DNA of 8,608 nt. Origin: Chloroflexota bacterium (GTDB taxonomy: Bacteria; Chloroflexota; Limnocylindria; Limnocylindrales; CSP1-4). The translations under genes were made by a program, and so were the position numbers. The stretch is taken from positions 8,434 through 17,041 of the forward strand of contig PMJT01000121.1 of NCBI GenBank assembly GCA_003158495.1, in the 5' to 3' direction. The notes under the pieces are model-generated. The model had not been told where the DNA came from. It searched no databases and worked only from the letters and a program-made list of their open reading frames with translations. Positions 6,835-8,608 of the stretch are shown here, piece by piece; position 1 is the stretch's first letter; each line of letters opens with the position of its first letter.

Positions 6835-8570
6835 CCGGTACCGCAAAGCAGCGCCGCCTCGCGCACATCGACTACCGCTGGATCGCGCTGTCCAACACGA
6901 CCCTCGGCATCCTGATGGCCGGCCTCAACGGCAGCGTTCTCCTCATCTCGCTCCCGGCGATCTTCCGTGGCATCGGCGTAGACCCGCTCGCTCCCGGCGA
7001 GTCCGACTACATGCTGTGGATGCTCGTCGGCTACACCCTGGTCACGGCGACGCTTCTCGTCACGGCCGGTCGCGTCTCCGACATGTACGGCCGCGTTCGC
7101 CTGTACAACGCCGGCTTCGCGATCTTCACCTTAGGCTCGATCCTCTGTTTCTTCGTCCAGGGCCAGGGGAACGATGCTGCCCTCCAGATCATCCTATTTC
7201 GAGTCATCCAGGCCGTCGGCGGGGCCTTTCTCATGGCCAACTCGGCGGCCATCCTGACCGACGCCTTCCCGCCGGATCAACGCGGCTTCGCGATGGGCGT
7301 GAACCAGATAGGCGTTCTGGCTGGGATGTTCGTCGGACTGCTGATCGGCGGCGTGCTGGCCGCGATCGACTGGCGAGCGGTGTTCCTGGTGAGCGTCCCG
7401 TTCGGGCTTATCGGGACCGTGTGGGCATACCTGATGCTCCACGAGACGGCGACCATTCGCCGGCACCAGCGCCTGGACATACCGGGCAACGTGCTTTTCG
7501 CTCTCGGGCTGGTCCTGGTGCTGGTGGGATTCACATACGCGATCCAGCCGTACGGAAGCTCGAGCATGGGCTGGGGCAATCCCGAGGTGATCGCCGAGCT
7601 GGCCGGTGGCGCGCTGCTGCTCGTCCTCTTCATGATCGTCGAAGGCCACGTTCCGGATCCGATGTTCCGGCTCGAGCTGTTCAGGATCCGGATGTTTACC
7701 GCGGGCAACATCGCCGGCTTCCTCTCGTCGCTGGCGCGCGGTGGTCTGCAGTTCATCCTCATCGTCTGGCTGCAGGGCATCTGGCTGCCCCTGCACGGGG
7801 TCGCCTTCCAGGACGCGCCGCTGTGGGCGGCGATCTGCATGCTGCCGATGACCGTCGGTTTCCTGGTCGCGGGGCCGCTGTGCGGCCATCTCTCCGATCG
7901 ATTCGGGGCCCGCTACTTCTCGACCGGCGGCATGCTCCTGTCGGCCGCAGCCTTTGCGGTCTTCCTGCTCGTGCCGGCCAACTTTGACTACGTACCGTTC
8001 GGGCTACTGCTGTTGGCCCTCGGCTTGGGGCAGGGGAGCTTCGCCGCACCGAACACGGCCTCGATCATGAACGCGGTCCCACCGGAGCACCGCGGGGCGT
8101 CTTCTGGGATGCGGGCCACCTTCCAGAACGTCGCCCAGAGCTTGAGCATGACGCTCATCTTCACGCTCGTGATCGCGGGTCTCTCTTCGCGCCTGCCCGG
8201 TGCGCTGTACGCCCACCTGACGGCTGCGGGAGCCCCGGCTGACCTGGCGACGAAGCTATCCGGCATGCCTCCGAGTGGCGCGCTGTTCGCGGCGTTCCTG
8301 GGCTACAACCCCATGGCAACGCTGATCCCGTCGAGCGTCATGGCGACCATGTCCGCATCGACGCAGACGACCATTCTGAGCAACACCTTCTTCCCGCAGC
8401 TCCTGGCCGCTCCCTTCCTCGACGGGCTCCGAATCGCGTTCGTCGTCTGCGTCGGTCTCTCGATGGCCGCCGCCGTGGCATCGTGGATGCGTGGCCGCCG
8501 CTACATACACGACCTGGAAGTGGCCTCGGCGCCGGCGACCCCGCCGGGCGAGCCCGTCGCTACCGCGTAA
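6831..8570 (+). CDS. MFS transporter, DHA2 (14-helix) drug efflux family
   Basis: 579 residues, an inner-membrane proton-coupled exporter by family. About 14 hydrophobic segments can be drawn, the first at ~18-40 and the last at ~531-553. A ~78-residue segment separates the last two, as is usual in DHA2 proteins. Motif A is at 80-90 (GRVSDMYGRVR) in the loop after helix 2, with a second copy-like GHLSDRFGAR at 352-361. Motif B-like RVIQAVGGAFLM is at 124-135. The helix-5 motif C region (about 158-176) is Gly-rich but lacks the usual Gly-Pro. The helix-1 motif has Asn33 where many DHA2 proteins have Asp. The C-terminus is a short polar Ala/Pro-rich tail. It is the second gene of an operon with the MarR regulator, a standard setting for toxicant or antibiotic efflux. 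The substrate cannot be inferred. Confidence 0.93.
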   Translation: MTGTAKQRRLAHIDYRWIALSNTTLGILMAGLNGSVLLISLPAIFRGIGVDPLAPGESDYMLWMLVGYTLVTATLLVTAGRVSDMYGRVRLYNAGFAIFTLGSILCFFVQGQGNDAALQIILFRVIQAVGGAFLMANSAAILTDAFPPDQRGFAMGVNQIGVLAGMFVGLLIGGVLAAIDWRAVFLVSVPFGLIGTVWAYLMLHETATIRRHQRLDIPGNVLFALGLVLVLVGFTYAIQPYGSSSMGWGNPEVIAELAGGALLLVLFMIVEGHVPDPMFRLELFRIRMFTAGNIAGFLSSLARGGLQFILIVWLQGIWLPLHGVAFQDAPLWAAICMLPMTVGFLVAGPLCGHLSDRFGARYFSTGGMLLSAAAFAVFLLVPANFDYVPFGLLLLALGLGQGSFAAPNTASIMNAVPPEHRGASSGMRATFQNVAQSLSMTLIFTLVIAGLSSRLPGALYAHLTAAGAPADLATKLSGMPPSGALFAAFLGYNPMATLIPSSVMATMSASTQTTILSNTFFPQLLAAPFLDGLRIAFVVCVGLSMAAAVASWMRGRRYIHDLEVASAPATPPGEPVATA

Positions 8571-8608
8571 ACCTGCCCGGCCCCGCCGGTCTCTGCGCCA
8601 CTTCGCCG
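8571..8608. other. Unassigned 38 bases after the exporter gene
   Basis: GC-rich non-coding tail of the window. No complete hairpin terminator, gene start or repeat is visible before the sequence ends. Confidence 0.5.

Noticed and set aside
5929..6846. A 305-residue minus-strand open frame across marR and the start of metF
   Set aside because: Out of frame with MetF, antisense to MarR, low-complexity Arg/Ser-rich composition; a shadow.
6695..7987. A 430-residue plus-strand open frame overlapping marR and the MFS gene
   Set aside because: Arg/Pro/His-rich out-of-frame translation of the transporter; no hydrophobic segments or known motifs.

Overview
The window is GC-rich and densely coding. 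It holds four genes in three transcription units: a 5'-truncated, very large secreted multicopper oxidase (bases 1-5154, +); metF, encoding methylenetetrahydrofolate reductase (5297-6193, -); and a two-gene marR-MFS efflux operon (6328-8570, +). The closing repeats of the oxidase (a DTR motif at the start of each unit and a DVTGYF/Y motif at the end) are a block I associate with secreted proteins of Actinomycetota and of GC-rich Chloroflexota. Together with the high GC, a GTG start and a possible leaderless promoter, this suggests one of those phyla, perhaps a soil or freshwater Chloroflexota. That placement is an inference and is not settled by the sequence.

Region 1-5154 is one uninterrupted reading frame whose start lies outside the window. 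Its first ~840 visible residues form a multicopper oxidase with all four copper motifs intact. Four fibronectin type III domains follow, then an Ig-like beta domain, then three copies of a ~125-residue repeat that run to the last residue. Short-spaced cysteine pairs in the accessory domains fit an exported protein. The core resembles the large MofA/OmpB-type oxidases linked to manganese or metal oxide chemistry, but the substrate cannot be read from sequence.

Region 5155-5296 is a 142-bp convergent gap holding a perfect 15-bp-stem hairpin that probably terminates both flanking genes. metF then occupies 5297-6193 on the minus strand and is a canonical housekeeping enzyme of methyl-folate synthesis. 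A 134-bp divergent region (6194-6327) follows, with a candidate -10 element for each direction.

Region 6328-8570 is a MarR-family regulator whose stop codon overlaps the start of a 14-helix DHA2-type MFS exporter (ATGA). This is a common self-regulated drug or toxicant efflux arrangement. I see no functional link between the oxidase, metF and the efflux operon. There are no tRNA or rRNA genes, CRISPR arrays, insertion sequences or phage genes in the window. The feature most worth attention is the modular architecture of the oxidase.
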